From Isoetes taiwanensis (taxonomy: Eukaryota > Streptophyta > Lycopodiopsida > Isoetales > Isoetaceae), in contig JAJEKV010000003.1 of NCBI GenBank assembly GCA_021234155.1, positions 20,320,386 to 20,384,385 on the forward strand: a stretch of DNA of 64,000 nt, in the 5' to 3' direction. The notes under the pieces were generated by a model. It was not told the origin of the DNA. It saw nothing but the letters and a program-made list of their open reading frames with translations, and made no database searches. Below are positions 46,800 to 59,284 of this stretch, piece by piece. The first letter of the stretch is position 1. Each line of letters opens with the position of its first letter. Position numbers and translations under genes: made by a program.

Positions 46800-47625
46800 G
46801 AGCATCCCCAGAATGTAAATCCTACCAAACCCTAGGGTTTGGTAGGGTTTACATCTCGAGCGTCAAGACGGAGACTAACACATCCGAAACTTTGCATGGA
46901 GTTCTCTGTGTATGCTCTGGGGACCATGCCCGGAGATGGGGTCAAATCCCCGCAAGAAAGACATGCTTTCCGCACTCCCCTTCACCGGAAAGGGGCTTGT
47001 GAAGGGAGTCTAAAAAGGTATGTTTGACCGGGAAATTTGGCTCGTCTCCCGGTGCCATGAGGGTAATCCAAAGACGGGTATTCCACGCCGATCACGGGCC
47101 CTTCGGGTCATCTGAGACATCGAGAATGTAAACCCTATCAAACCCTAGGGTTTGCTAGGGTTTACATCTCGAGCGTCAAGACGGAGACTCACACATCCAA
47201 ACTTTGCATGGAGTTCTCTGTGTATGCTCGGGGACCATGCCGGGAGATGGGGTCGAATCCCCCCAAAGATGCTTTTCCGCACTCCCCTTTCTTTGGAAAG
47301 GGGCTTGTGAAGGGGAGTCTCCGAAAGGTATCTTTGCCCGAAATTTGGCTCTGTCTCCCGGTGCCATGAGGGTAATCCAAACGGGTATTCCACGCCGAGG
47401 ATCACGGGCCCTACGGGTCATCTGGACATCCCAGAATGTAAACCCTATCAAACCCTAGGGTTTGCTAGGGTTTACATCTCGCGCCAAGACGGAGACTCAC
47501 ACATCCGAAACTTTGCATGGAGTTCTCGTGGTATGCCGGGGACCATGCCCAGGAGATGGGGTCGAATCCCCAAGCAAAAAGATGCTTTTCCGCACTCCCC
47601 TTCACCGAAAGGGGCTTGTGAGTTC
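46800..47625. repeat. three units of about 310 bp with telobox palindromes, copy A
   Basis: Units start at palindromes centred near 46833, 47146 and 47456, each containing AAACCCTAGGGTTT, and share GGAGACTCACACATCC, TTTGCATGGAGTTCTC and GGTGCCATGAGGGTAATCC. The first palindrome has 19-bp arms with one mismatch and no loop. Confidence 0.9.
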
Positions 47626-47712
47626 TCCAAGATCCTTCTATTCTATCCCTTGCCAAACTCCTCTACAAAATTTTCAAAGGTTATCATATTTCTTGCATAA
47701 AGTCCTAGTCAC

Positions 47713-47847
47713 GTCACCACCATCTAGCCATGTCACCCAAAATTTGCCAACATCACCCAATGAAAAGACCAAAGATGGACATCTTTTTCATTTTTGGCCT
47801 AGTCAAAACTTGGCCTTGCTTACTTGACATGCCATGTCACCACTTGG
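47713..47847. repeat. 135-bp right inverted flank of the satellite core, copy A
   Basis: Reverse complement of 42893-43027. A direct copy recurs at about 49797-49930. Confidence 0.85.
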
Positions 47848-47851
47848 AGTG

Positions 47852-48178
47852 CCTAGGCTCCAACATGCCACCTAGGCTCTAACATGCCAAGGTGGCTCAA
47901 ACATGCCACGTGGTCTCCAACATGCCACCTAGCTCCAACATGCCAAGGTGGCTCCAACATGCCAAGGTGGCTTAAACATGCCACCTAGGCTCCAACGTGC
48001 TCAAAATGCCAAGGTGGCTCAAACATGCCACGTGGGCTCCAACATGCCACATAGGCTCCAACATGCCATGTGGGCTCCAACATGCCAAGGTGGCTCAAAC
48101 ATGCCACCTAGGCTCAAACATGCCAAGGTGGCTCCCACATGCCAAGTTGGCACCTAGGGCTCGAGCATGCCACCTAGG
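47852..48178. repeat. short ACATGCC minisatellite array
   Basis: About 17 half-units of the same minisatellite as 41312-42890, same orientation, directly after the right inverted flank. Very similar arrays are at 60352-60659 and 62093-62400. Confidence 0.9.
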
Positions 48179-48348
48179 CATGTGTATTTAGTAAAGGTGC
48201 ACCTAGCTATCTCGAGGAAAGCGATCACATTTTGGCCTCCGAAACGTAAACCCTACAATAACCTAGCAACACACAGGGTTTACGTTTCGGAGGCCAAAAC
48301 GTGGTCGTTTTCTTAGATAGCTAGGTGTGCCTTTGCTAAACACACATG
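48179..48348. repeat. foldback with about 75-bp arms and a 20-bp loop, copy A
   Basis: Arm 48179-48254 pairs with 48275-48348. The inner 25 bp, from TTTTGGCCTCCGAAACG through TAAACCCT, are perfect; the outer part pairs CACCTAGCTATCT with AGATAGCTAGGTG. It resembles a MITE foldback or microRNA-precursor-like hairpin. Copies at 60660 and 62401. Confidence 0.85.
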
Positions 48349-48940
48349 CGGATCCATGGCAACTGAAATAACAGAGTTTGGATCTATTGGCCATCCCGAA
48401 TGATCCCAAACAATTTTGCTACTGCAAAAGGCGCTCTTGACTTCTAATTGCCACACTGGGAGGAGGATAACTCCAAACCCCATTCCATCAGTTCCTATTG
48501 CTTCATGTTCACAATTGCATCTTCTCAACCATGACCCAAGTGCAACCGACTAAAACTCGACCCCCATAACGTAAACCCTTCAATAACCTAGCAACACACA
48601 GGGTTTATGTTTCGGAGGCCAAAACATGGTCGTTTTCTTGGATAACTAAGTGCATCTTTTCGAAATATGCATGAGGAGCCATGGCAATTGAAATAACAGA
48701 GTTTGGATCTATTGGTCATCCCGAATGGTCCCAAACAATTTTGCTACTACAAAAGGCGCTCTTGACTTCTAATTGCCAAACTCGGAGGAGGATAAATCCA
48801 AACCCCATTCCGTCAGTTCCTATTGCTTCGTGTTTTCAACTGCAGCTTCTTGACCATATCTCAAGTGCAACCGACTAAAACTCGACCTCCATAATGTAAA
48901 CCCTTCAATAATCTTGCAACACACAAGGTTTACGTTTCGG
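48246..48940. repeat. two units of 325 bp following the foldback, copy A
   Basis: GTAAACCCT recurs near 48246, 48571 and 48896. Units share AATAACAGAGTTTGGATCTA, CAAACAATTTTGCTACT and CAAGTGCAACCGACTAAAAC. Each later unit retains a partial foldback core. Confidence 0.9.
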
Positions 48941-49731
48941 AGGCCATATCCTAGTCGAATTCGACCAGGATCTTGCGCAATGTCATCAGGTAGAGGGAAT
49001 GTGTTGATACCCGAAGACGGATCCTTAAAACCTTCCGGAAGCAGTTCGCCCCAAAGGTCCTCTCTCGAAGGCCCCTGGCCATGGACGGGCAACTCTCCCA
49101 CTCCAAAACTGTGAACTGACTCTGCCAATGGACTCAAAACATCGACATTACCCTGGAGACCAAGTTTCATGGGCAGAAGACCATCCTTTCTCCAAGAAGC
49201 ACCAAAGTAGCTCATGTCCAACACGTTCGTAGTTAATTGGCCTAAGAGGTGGCATCAGAATACTGCCATGTAGAGGGTTCGTGTTTCTTTCGTTGCAAAA
49301 CATGATCATAAAACTTGGTCTCTAGGGTATTATCGTCATTCCGGCCGACATGGCGAAGTCGAATCTCTATTCCGGAGCCTCTGTATTGCCCGAACGACAA
49401 AACGATTGGGTTTCTACATAGTGGACCGTGGGACGCTTCATGGGTTTGATAAGTTCTCATGACTGATCTTGGATTTTTGAACCTCCTTGAAGCGGGTTAC
49501 TTGAACGGCTAATTCAACGGTCGGATAGGGGAAATCGAGCTCATGAGGGGGCATTGACATTTGCCCTCCCAGGAGGAGGGCAGGAAAGGGCTGCCTCATC
49601 GACCTTTTCGAGGTCCGTCTCACGGGGTTTGGCCTCTCCCCTCTAGTGAGGAGGAAGCGCAAAGTCCCGGGCTTTGGTTTGATTTGGGGAAGGGTGTCAG
49701 CGCAAGATCCCTCTATTCTATCCCTTGCCAA
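48820..49731 (-). pseudogene. conserved minus-strand ORF block, copy A
   Basis: Minus-strand frame 49224-48820 (134 aa) reads MLDMSYFGASWRKDGLLPMK, SFGVGELPVHGQGPSREDLW, LLPEGFKDPSSGIN and PLPDDIAQDPGR. Upstream, 49731-49438 and its continuation carry GERPNPVRRTSKRSMRQPF, LDFPYPTVELAVQVTRF and, in another frame, FGQYRGSGIEIRLRHVGRND. Composition is protein-like and distinct from the satellites. The family is unrecognised; it may be a captured gene fragment. Near-identical copies are at 61109-61821 and 63174-63886. Confidence 0.4.
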
Positions 49732-49930
49732 AATCCTCTACCAAAAATTCCAAAGGTTATCATATTTCTTGCATAAAGTCCTAGTCATCATGTCCACGTC
49801 ACCACCATCTAGCCATGTCACCCAAAATTTGCCAACATCACCCAATGAAAAGACCAAAGATGGACATCTTTTCATTTTTGGCCTAGTCAAAAGTTGTCCT
49901 TGCTTACTTGGCATGCCATTTCACCATTTG

Positions 49931-50265
49931 GAGTGCCTAGGTGGCCTAGGTGGCATGTTGGAGCCCACATGGCATGTTTGAGCCCACATGGCATGTTTGA
50001 GCCACTTTAACATGTTTGAGCCTAGGTGGCGTGTTGGAACCTAGGTGGCATGTTTGAGCCACCTTGGCATGTTGGAGTCTGCGTGGCATGTTTGAGCCAC
50101 CTTGGCATGTTTGAGCCTAGGTGGCATGTTAGAGCCCACGTGGCATGTTTGAGCCATCTTAACATGTTTGACATAGGTGGCATGTTTGAGCCACCTTCGC
50201 ATGTTGAAGCCTAGGTTGCATGTTGGATCCCACGTGGCATGTTTGAGACACCTTGGCATGATTAT
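49931..50265. repeat. ACATGCC minisatellite in inverted orientation
   Basis: The reverse-complement form (GGTGGCATGTTTGAGCC) of the minisatellite, about 18 half-units, following a direct copy of the right flank (49797-49930). It is the only array in this orientation and marks the end of copy A. Confidence 0.9.
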
Positions 50266-51883
50266 TATGATGGGCACACTTTAGTGCATTTACTGAAACC
50301 ATTGAATAGTTTGGACCCAGTCTATGGCATGTGTATTTTAATAGAAAAACACCCTTGTCTGGAACATCTTGTTATCTGTATACTAGATATTAGGAATAAG
50401 CACACCATGACAGAAGTCCAGCTGCTCATTCTCATTAAAGAAATTGTCCATTTTCATATTCAGTACCATTCTCCCAACGGGCTGCACCACAAGAAGAACA
50501 AACATTAGTTTCTACCCTAATGTGAATTTGACTCGGCTACCACATTTTGCTTGACAGCATGTAATATAATATAGAAACGAGAGCCCAAAGAAAAGGATCA
50601 ATTCGACTCGGCTCATATGATGTATCATGAAAAATGAGAGCCTAAAGAACATGATTATTAAACAGAATATAAAGTTTGTTTAGACCATGCGAAGAGTTTT
50701 GTGTTGGCAAAAAAACTATGCAAGTGGAATAATGACATCTTAGGTTTGCCAAGAATAACCAAACAATATGAAGTTTCATATTCAACAATTCCATAAAAAA
50801 ACGAAAGATTTTCCTGGATGTAGCATCTCATATGACAAATTGTTGTGCATGAATGGAGTAAATACTACTTATAAACAAGCCTGGAACAAAGTGTAAGGAT
50901 ATTTTTAAAACCAAAGTATGGGTAAGGGTATTGGACAAGAGGTAAAGGAGGAGCTAGCTACATAAAGGTAAAGAATAGGTAAATGCACTATCCGCTAGCT
51001 AAAAATAATTGTGAAGAATGCAAACAAGGGTGGAAAAGGACATTTCAAGTGCATCACAAGGATACCTGCAAAGGGAATAGGTCCCCTGGCCCTATCTTAG
51101 TATCATCTAATGGGTCAAAATCAAACTTATCCTCATCCGCCAAAATCCATAGTCCGGATATAAAGCTCCCATTCAAGAATTTATTTTGAATCGATGGAAT
51201 CATATAGGTCCTTTATAGCATGATTTGTGATTTCAACCACCCCAAGAATTGCTTCATTGTCACGGAGAAACTTTAAACACTTCAATTTGCCAATGGGTGC
51301 GAAAGCGAGAACTACAATACATAAAGCTTTACAAAGTCTCAAACCTAAATATTAGACACAAGTAGATATAGTTTGTATATTTGCATGAGAATAGTGCCAC
51401 ATCATCAAGTGCCTACAAATATCCGGATAGATGAACCAACATTTACAAATCTACGGATAGACAAACTAGCAATTCATATCCGGTTACCGGATTTTTTTTC
51501 AAAACCACCGGGTTGAATTCGAATCTCCAATTCGGCTAACAAAATCTTGCATACAAGTGCATTTGAACATCCGGTTTACGGTAAGAAGAAGAGCAGTGGT
51601 GGCCTCGCACAACAAATGGGAGAGGACCGACAATTTAAGGACAATGGCATATTTGGAGCGGTTTTAGAATATTCGGGCATATACTAGCATTTTCTAGAAT
51701 ATGCCAAAACCCACCTAAAGTCCCACCCCAAAAAAAAAAAAAAGTTTGCCCCCCTAGAGGCAAACCCAACATTAGGAACTATATAAATTATGTAAATGTG
51801 AAAACTATTCAACGGCTAAGATACGCCATGATGAACGGCTTAGATTTTGATCCAGCTCCTATCATCTTATTGGTTGAGGCCGT
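50266..51883. other. unique AT-rich spacer between duplicated blocks
   Basis: No gene supported. Short frames at 50239-50508 and 50983-51189 lack recognisable domains. An A-run lies near 51729. Confidence 0.5.
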
Positions 51884-52191
51884 ATTTTGGTCCGCGATAC
51901 GATTTTCGAAAAATGCGGGCCATTAATGTGGTTGCAATGAATGCACACACATGTCCTATGAAATTTCGCCATGTGGATGCCAAGTAAGCCTGCTCCTCTT
52001 TCTACTTGCCAACTAATACTGACTTTGGAAAAAAATGCGCAAAGATCATTGCTCGCGAGAAACATGACGTGGAATTCTGGCATCCAAGATATGGGCCATT
52101 TTGAGACCCCAAATCCGCCCTAATGAGAGATCTTGCGTTCAAGTCTCTGGGGGTCCGTCATATATCCTCCTGCCAATGTGGCATGACATAA

Positions 52192-52373
<182 letters not shown>

Positions 52374-53449
52374 GATGTAGGTCAAACAAAAATGAATAGT
52401 TCTTTTTTAAAATTTAATTTTTTATAAATAACAAAGCGACCTAGGGGATTCACTCAATGGTATTCTTGGATATGGTATATGCGTTTTTAGAATCAGGTAA
52501 AACACCTTATCATACACGTAAAAATGCCTTACTATACCCGTATACTCTTAAAACACAACTAGACAATCAGATGGTTTCTATGCATAATACAAGTGCATCC
52601 CTCTTGCAAAGTGAAATATTCTGTGTAGCATCTGCTGTAATATGGAAGATTTCTGTGCACGAAAAAAGAACATATTTGACCTGATATATGCTCTCTATTT
52701 GACCTACTTATTAGTTCCAGATTTATGATGCTGATAACAGATTGCATGTGTGTTGTGATATCAAAAAGTCGCAAAAACTCTTAGTTCCTCTTACTAAAAA
52801 AATTTAAAGAAGAATGCCAATCTGGGAACAACCTAGTCATTCAAAACATGTTGCACTTTCGTCTCATATAGATAGATAGTATTTTAACGTCACGCCACTA
52901 GTGTTGTTGATGCTGGTAGGGTCTATCATTAATTCCATTGCACAACTGCCTTCTGGAAACACAGCTAGCTAGTCCTAGTTTATTATGTATAAATGTTTTG
53001 TGCGTTTTATTTGTTACAAAGCTTTGAAGTAAAATGAGACTGTAACGGAGTCAACAATAGAAACAATCATGTAGTTTCTACACCGAGATATTCTGAGATG
53101 CACTGATAATGTCTGAGGTAGATAATGTAGAATTAACAATATATGTAAAACGAATACTGATGCTAAAATCAGTTGATTTAGTAGAGGATCGTGCTTCTAT
53201 TCAGATCGAAAGATGGATTTTCAGTTTTTGCATAAAACACTATTCACCATAAATTAGAGCCAAAGTAGGAGTTCATTGACTACTCACACTCACCCCGGTT
53301 TTTGGTCCACTGTTGAAAACATCAGTTTTGGTAGGTCTACATGTCCTGTTTTCAAAGAATCCTACATGTGGATTTGTGAAGGTATGGTTTTGTTCGATAA
53401 TGGTGTTCTTTTTTCAGTGGACTAAAACATCCACTGTTGTTTTGTAGTT

Positions 53450-53995
53450 TCTTCTATTGTGACATGTCATTTTATAATACAATCCACTGTAGGAAAGAGT
53501 ACTTGAATTTCTACATGTCTAATAATTCTATTGTCACATGTCTTTATAGATGTAGAAAAGAATATTTGATTCTCTACATGTCCTATACTTCCATTCACAT
53601 GTCTTTATAGTAGTAGGACAGAGTACTTTATTTGCTAAGGCATTGTAGGAAAGAATACATGAATTACGACATGTGTAATACTTCTATTGTCACATGTCTT
53701 TATAGAAGTCGGAAAGAATACTTGATTCTCTACATGTCATATGCTTCCATGTCACATGTCTTTATAGTAGTAGGACAGAGTACTTTATTTGCTAAGGCAT
53801 TGTAGGAAAGAATACATGAATTACGACATGTGTAATACTTCTATTCTCACATGTCTTTATAGAAGTAGGAAAGAGTACTTGATTCTCTACATGTCCTATC
53901 CTTCCATATCACGGGTCTTTATAGTGGTAGGACAGAGTACTTGATTTGCCACATGTGATGCACGTGCACGATCACATGTTCTTATACTAGTATTC
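53450..53995. repeat. ACATGTC-rich degenerate tandem repeat, copy B
   Basis: Near-identical to 40720-41245, same modules and order. Confidence 0.8.
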
Positions 53996-54058
53996 CATGT
54001 AACACAAGTTACTTCAACTACTTCAATTACTTAACACCTATTTTTGCATAACGTGGGC

Positions 54059-55551
54059 ACCAACATGCCAAGGTGGCTCTAACATGCCACCTAGGCTCAA
54101 ACATGCCAAGGTGGCTCCAACATGCCACCTAGGCTCCAACATGACAAAATGGCTCAAACATGCCACCTAGGCTCCAACGTGCTCAAACATGCCACGCAGG
54201 CTCCAACATGCCACCTATGCTCCAACTTGCCAAGGTGGCTCAAATATGCCACGTGGGCTCCAACATGCCACCTAGGCTCCAACATTCCTAGGTGGCTCAA
54301 ACATGCCACATAGGCTCAAACATGCCATGCAGGCTCACTTAGGCTCCAACATGCCAAGGTGGCTCCAACATGCCACCTAGGCTCCCAACATGCCACCTAG
54401 GCTCAAACATGCCAGGTGGCTCAAACATGCCAAGGTGGGCTCAAACATGCCACCTAGGGCTCCAACATGCCACCTAGGCTCAAACATGCCAAGGTGGCTC
54501 AAACATGCCACGTGGGCTCCACCATGCCACCTAGGCTCCAACATGCCAAGGTGGCTCACAACATGCCACCTAGGCTTAAATATGCCAAGTTGGCTCAAAC
54601 ATGCCACCTAGGCTCCAACATGCCACCGTGGCTCTAACCTGCCACCTAGGCTCAAACATGCCACGTGGGCTCCAACATGCCACGTGCCAAGGTGGCTCCA
54701 ACATGCCACCTAGGCTCCAACATGCTCAAACATGCCACGCTGGGGCTCTAACATGCCACCTATGCTCCAACTTGCCAAGGTGGCTCAAATATGCCACGTG
54801 GGCTCCAACATGCCAAGGTGGCTCAAGCATGCCACACTGGGCTCCAACATGCCACCTAGGCTCTAACATGGCAAGGTGGCTCAAACATGCCACGTGGTCT
54901 CCAACATGCCACCTAGGCTCCAACATGCCAAGGTGGCTCCAACATGCCAAGGTGGCTCAAACATGCCACCTAGGCTCCAACGTGCTCAAACATGCCAAGG
55001 TGGCTCAAACATGCCACGTGGGCTCCAACATGCCAAGGTGGCCCAAACATGCCACCTAGGCTCAAACATGCCAAGGTGGTTCCCACATGCCAAGGTGGCT
55101 CCAACATGCCACCTAGGCTCAAACATGCCAAGGTGGCTCAAACATGCCACCTAGAACATTGAACATGACAAAATGGCTCAAACATGCCACCTAGGCTCCA
55201 ACGTGCTCAAACATGCCACGCGGGCTCCAACATACCACCTATGCTCCAACTTGCCAAGGTGGCTCAAATATGCCACGTGGGCTCCAACATGCCACCTAGG
55301 CTCCAACATTCCTAGGTGGCTCAAACATGCCATCTAGGCTCCAACATGCCACCCAGGCTCAAACATGCCAGGTGGCTCAAACATGCCAAGGTGGGCTCAA
55401 ACATGCCACCTAGGCTCCAACATGCCAAGGTGGCTCAAACATGCCACCTAGGCTCAAACATGCCAAGGTGGCTCCAACATGCCATGCAGGCTCCAACATG
55501 CCAAGGTGGCTCAGGCATGCCACCTAGTCTCAAGCATGCCACCTAGGCACC
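54059..55551. repeat. ACATGCC minisatellite, copy B
   Basis: Same half-units and largely the same variant order as 41312-42890, with several gains and losses of units. Confidence 0.95.
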
Positions 55552-55552
55552 C

Positions 55553-55686
55553 CAAGTGGTGACATGGCATGCCAAGTAAGCAAGGTCAAGTTTTGACTAG
55601 GCCAAAAAACCAAAGATGTCCATCTTTGGTCTTTTCATTGGGTGATGTTGGCAAATTTTAGGTGACATGGCTAGATGATGGTGACA
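55553..55686. repeat. left inverted flank of the satellite core, copy B
   Basis: Near-identical to 42893-43027; reverse complement of about 60213-60345. Confidence 0.85.
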
Positions 55687-55734
55687 TGGACCTTGGATGT
55701 GCTGCAAACACCGGGCAGGCACCTCGACGGCGGC

Positions 55735-58700
55735 CCCTTTCTTGTGAAGGGGAGTCTCCGAAAGGTATATATGCTGGTGCATTTTCTCTTGCGTATGCAG
55801 CGTCATGCTGCACATCCTGCCAAGATTTCACCTTTTTTCGAGACCCGGATTTTATATTGTGCTTTTCTTTGTGTTTATACTCCGGAAATTCATAATTAAT
55901 GCATGGGGCAGGGAAAAATCCTGGTTTTCAGCCAGCTGGCTTGCCAAGTGGCCCCGAGAGTACAGGAAAATCCCCGGTATTTTCGGATGAGTTTTAGACC
56001 CTCGATTTTTTATTGGGATGGCCGCCGTTGGCCCTGACAAGGTTTAGACCACGTTTTCGATTTTGGGGCATGGAGGAGGCCCCGGATTGGCGATCCGACC
56101 TCGCCGCGTCGTCCGGAACGGCGAAATTACCCTAGGGGACAAGTTCCACGGCGAGTTTTCCCAGGGGATCAATCACTTACCCCTCACTAGGAGGTATTCA
56201 AAGATCCACCTCCATGCCAATTGACTACAAGTGTGTGTAGTTCGACCTACTTTGGCGTTTGGAGAGGGTGTGGTCTCTCTCAAGACATCTAAACTTGGTC
56301 CCCTAGGTAATGGGGATGTTCCGGGTCCATTATGAGCCAGTTCTCGGGGGAGTGGGGGTCCAACCCGCCCTCCCCCCACTGAGAAGAAAAAGCTAGCTCC
56401 CAGGAGGTATTGAAGATGGCCTCCCGAAGGGGTTGGCTCGGAAGCCTCCATGCCAATTGTGCTTCTATTGTCGGTGCATTTTCTCTTGCGTAGCCATGTT
56501 GCATATCCCGCCAAGATTTCACCTTTTTCGAGACCCGATTTTTTCTGTTTTTTTTTTTTGTGTTTATTCCGGAAATTCATAATTAATGGGTGTGGTCCTG
56601 ATTTTCAGCCAGCTGGCTTGCCAAACTTGAAAATCCCCAGTATTTTCGGGCGAGCTTTAGACCCTCGATTTTTTATTGGGATGGCCACCGCTGGCCCAGG
56701 ATGGGGTTTAGACCGTTTTGATTTTGGGGCATGGAGGGAGCCCCGGATTGGCGGATCCGACCTCTCCACATCGCCTGAACGCCAAAATTACCCTAGAGGA
56801 CAAGTTCCACTACCAGTTTTCCCGGGGATCAATCACTTACCCCCACTAGGGGTATTCAAAATCCATCCACCTCCATGCAAGTGTGTAGACTACAAGTGAG
56901 GGAATAGCGACCACTAAACTTGGTCCCCTAGGTAATGGGGATGTTCCGGGTCCATTGGCGGAGCCACTTGGTCTTAGTTCCCGAGTGGGGGTCCAGTTCC
57001 CGCCCCTCACCCCGCCTTGGACTAGCGCGAGAACAAGATACTTGGGGTTCACCCGAGGGGCCCGGTAGAAGATTGAAGTGAGAATAGCAGCACTAGGGGC
57101 TAGGTGGTATACATGTGACCACCGGAGAAGCAAAGCTAGCTCCACTACCTAGTAGGGACGCACCCACCGGGTGGTCTCAGGAAGGGGTTGGCTCCCAAGC
57201 TCGTCTCATGCCTCTGCTTGTGCTTCTATTGCCGGTGCATTTTCTCTTGCGTGTGCAGCGTCATGCTGCACATCCTGCCAAGATTTCACCTTTTTTCGAG
57301 ACCCGAATTTTTATCTGTGCTTTTCTTTGTGTTTATGCTCCGGAAATTCATAATTAATGCATGGGGCAGGGAAAAATCCTGGTTTTCAGCCAGCTGGCTT
57401 GCCAAGTGGCCCCGAGAGTATAGGAAAATCCCCGGTATTTCCGGATGAGTTTTAGACCCTCGATTTTTTATTGGGATGGCCACCGTTGGCCTTGACAGGG
57501 TTTAGACCACGTTTTCAATTTTGGGGCATGGAGGAGGCCCCGGATTGGCAATCCGACCTCGCCTCGTCGTCCGGAACGGCGAAATTACCCTAGGGGACAA
57601 GTTCCACTACGAAGTTTTCCCTGGGGGATCAATCACTTACCCCTCACTAGGAGGTATTCAGCATCCACCTCCATGCCAATTGACTACAAGTGTGTAGTAA
57701 ACGACCTACTTTGGCGTTTCTTGGAGAGGGGGTGGTCTTCTGCCCACGAAACTTGGTCCCCTAGGTAATGGGGATGTTCCGGGTCCATTGGCGGAGCCAG
57801 TTCTCGGTTCCGGAGTGGGGGTCCAGCCCGTCCTCAGCCCCCAGCTTGGATTAGCCTGCAAGAATAAGATACTTGGGGTTCACCCTGAGGCCCTGGTAGA
57901 AGATTGAAGTGACAATAGGAGCACTAGGACTGCTAGGTGGTATACATGTGACCACGGAGAAGAAAAGCTAGCTCCACAAGCCAAGTAGGGACGTTACCGA
58001 CCGGTGGCCTCCGAAGGGGGTTGGCTCTAAGCTCGTCTCATGCCTCTGCTTGTGCTTCTATTGTTGTTGTGCATTTTCTCTTGCGTGTGCGGCGTCATGT
58101 TGCATATCCCGCCAAGATTTCACCTTTTTCGAGACCCGGATTTTTATCGTGTTTTTTTTTTTGTGTTTATGCTCAGGAAATTCATAATTAATGCATGGGC
58201 GGGGAAAAATCCTGATTTTCAGCCAGCTGGCTTGCCAAGTGGTCAGCTGAGTCTGAGGAAAATCCCCAGTATTTTTGGATGAGCTTTAGACCCTCGATTT
58301 TTTATTGGGATGGCCATTGGGTATTACGACAGGTTTAGACCATGTTTTCGATTTTGGGGCATGGAGGGAGGCCCCGGATTGGCGATCCGACCTCTCCACA
58401 TCGTCCGGGCGCCGAAATTACCCTAGAGGACAAGTTCCACTACCGGTTTTCCTGAGGGGATCAATCACTTACCCCCCACTAGGAGGTATTCAGCATCCAC
58501 CTCCATGCCAATTGACTACAAGTGTGTAGTAAACGACCTACTTTGGCGTTTCTTGGAGAGGGGGTGGTCTTCTGCCCACGAAACTTGGTCTCCTAGGTAA
58601 TGGGGATGTTAGGGTCCATTGGCGAGCCAGTTCTTAGTTTAGGAGTGGGGGTCCAGCCGGGTCCCTCGGCCTTGACTTGGACTAGCTGCGAGAACAAGAT

Positions 58701-59275
58701 ACTTGGGGTCACCCTGAGGCCCTGGTAGAAGATCGAAGTGAGAATAGCAGCACTAGGACTGCTAGGTGGTATACATGTGACCACGGAGAAGCAAAGCTAG
58801 CTCCACTGCCCAGTAGGACGTTACCGACCCGGTGGCCTCCGGAAGGGGGTTGGCTCGGAAGCTCGTCTCATGCCTCTCGCTTGTGCTTCTATTGCGGTGC
58901 ATTTTCTCTTGCGTGTGCAGCGTCATCTTTGCACATCCCGCCAAGATTTCACCTTTTGAGAGACCAATTTTTATCTGGTGCTTTTTTTTTGTGTTTATGA
59001 TCCGGAAATTCATGATTAATGCATGGGGCGGGAAAAAATCATGGTTTTCAGCCAGCTGGCTTGCCAAGTGGCCCCGAGTGTACAGGAAAATCCCCGGTAT
59101 TTCCGGGCGAGCTTTAGACCCTCGATTTTTGATTGGGATGGCCGTTGGCCCGGCGAGGTTTAGACCACGTTTTTGATTTTGGGGCATGGAGGAGGCCCCG
59201 GATTGGCGATCCGACCTCTCCATGTCATCGGAATGCCGAAATTACCCCTAGGGGACAAGTTCCACGGCCCTCTTG
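55735..59275. repeat. tandem array of about 825-bp units, copy B
   Basis: The anchor GCCAAGATTTCACC lies at 55819, 56510, 57277, 58111 and 58940. The first two periods (691 and 767) are shortened by internal deletions around 56230-56470 and 56590-57000; the others are 834 and 829. Confidence 0.9.
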
Positions 59276-59284
59276 ATCGAGGAG

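Noticed and set aside
46815-46852. Interstitial telomere
   Set aside because: Only single head-to-head AAACCCT motifs occur, not a tandem TTTAGGG array.
50041-50277. Minus-strand 78-aa frame
   Set aside because: It is a translation of the inverted minisatellite.
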